64,000 bases of DNA from assembly GCF_002276045.1 (NCBI RefSeq), contig NZ_NQMR01000015.1:1-64000 (forward strand), given 5' to 3'. Made by a program: the position numbers and the translations under genes. This DNA is from Pseudoalteromonas sp. NBT06-2. Lineage in GTDB: Bacteria > Pseudomonadota > Gammaproteobacteria > Enterobacterales > Alteromonadaceae. The notes under the pieces are model-generated. The model was not told the DNA's origin, searched no databases, and was given only the letters and a program-made list of their open reading frames with translations. This document shows, one piece after another, positions 63,587 to 64,000 of the stretch. The first letter of the stretch is position 1, and every line of letters begins with the position of its first letter.

Positions 63587-64000
63587 TTAATTTTCAGGGT
63601 AAATTACCACTATGCTTTCTGGTAATACGGTTTGGGCAGGTACATATCCTATGCTGCCTTTAGTTGTTTTAATGTGTTCAAGTAAAGATGAAACAGAGTC
63701 ATATTCTTTAGGTGGCTTATTTCTACTTGAAAAACGCATGTGCGCCCAATAAGATTGAATGCGAGATTCAGTTAATCCGATTACTTGTGCGTTAAATTGT
63801 GAGCGAACTTGGTTTTTTCGGCTAAGAGTGATGGCTGAACTTGTAACCTCATCGGTAAAATCTATATTGATGCCAAGGTATATTTGACGAACTTGTTGTT
63901 TACTCAAGGTAAAGTCTTTATCTAACTTTTGTGTTATTACCCAAATATGATCTTGAGGAAATACACTTGTTATTGCAAAACTAAAGAATAAAACGACTTT
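63587..64000 (-). CDS. Small periplasmic-binding-like protein, 5' end outside window
   Basis: The frame is open to the window edge. The first visible residues, KVVLFFSFAITSVFPQDHIW, look like a signal peptide followed by the mature start, so only a few residues are missing. Then VRQIYLGINIDFTDEVTSSA and QSYWAHMRFSSRNKPPKEYD follow, ending with SIGYVPAQTVLPESIVVIYP. This resembles the short phosphate-type substrate-binding proteins (PBP-like domain, about 140 residues) often found beside signalling genes. A TTG at 63907 is an internal codon and not the start. The role is unknown. Confidence 0.65.
   Translation of the reverse strand, partial: KVVLFFSFAITSVFPQDHIWVITQKLDKDFTLSKQQVRQIYLGINIDFTDEVTSSAITLSRKNQVRSQFNAQVIGLTESRIQSYWAHMRFSSRNKPPKEYDSVSSLLEHIKTTKGSIGYVPAQTVLPESIVVIYPEN

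Overview
The window is about 64 kb of AT-rich, gene-dense DNA from a gammaproteobacterium, most likely a marine member of the Alteromonadales (Colwellia/Thalassotalea/Pseudoalteromonas type). This placement is an inference from gene content: two RND pumps, DUF885 peptidases, a GrxA-type glutaredoxin, a DbpA-type RRM on the DEAD-box helicase, a catecholate siderophore cluster, an ArgP/LysE pair, and a dispersed TACCCAAA...TTTGGGTA element of a kind I associate with this order. I saw no tRNA, rRNA, CRISPR array or prophage.

Layout. 1-1.2 kb: an MscS-type channel gene whose 5' end is split by a ~310 bp MITE-like element. 1.4-6 kb: two DUF885 lipoprotein peptidases (the second frameshifted) around a LysE-type exporter. 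6-11.5 kb: an RND pump with its membrane fusion protein and a TetR repressor, with a shared operator-like motif. 11.5-13.2 kb: an ArgP-like regulator and a LysE/ArgO exporter. 13.2-27.3 kb: an enterobactin-type siderophore island (entA, an MFS exporter, entC-entE-entB-entF, a TonB receptor) with two TIKI/ChaN/EreA-superfamily proteins and Fur-box-like sites. 27.3-32 kb: a decayed island made of a HlyD adaptor, an ABC ATPase, a truncated permease, a broken sigma54 activator and a frameshifted sensor kinase, with its sigma54 promoter still recognisable. 32-41 kb: housekeeping and accessory genes (Nudix, HPF, proline iminopeptidase, GFA protein, S9 peptidase, two complementary bacterioferritins, VOC protein, a broken FMN reductase, an Fe-S-type regulator).

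40.5-48.4 kb is a PspA-centred membrane-stress cluster (YjfI, PspA/YjfJ, YjfK, a DUF350 protein, a spermidine-synthase-like membrane protein, a broken YqiJ-like OB-fold protein, a 16-residue-repeat protein and a Ser/Arg/Tyr-rich lipoprotein). 48.5-53.8 kb holds a second RND pump with a TetR regulator, separated by a second MITE. 54-56.2 kb has a DEAD-box RNA helicase and a frameshifted grxA. 56.5-64 kb holds a signalling block: a sigma54-type response regulator, a sensor kinase with a co-encoded periplasmic binding protein, a GGDEF-EAL protein, and a small periplasmic-binding-like protein cut by the window end.

Two themes stand out. First, an unusually high number of genes are interrupted by single frameshifts, single stops or a fusion deletion (DUF885 no. 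2, sensor kinase, sigma54 regulator, ABC permease, VOC gene, FMN reductase, yqiJ-like, grxA), suggesting recent decay or sequence errors. Second, the siderophore island has no visible Fes-type esterase but carries two members of the superfamily that includes the macrolactone-opening enzyme EreA, one a predicted lipoprotein and one cytoplasmic. A role as trilactone esterases is the most testable new idea in the window.
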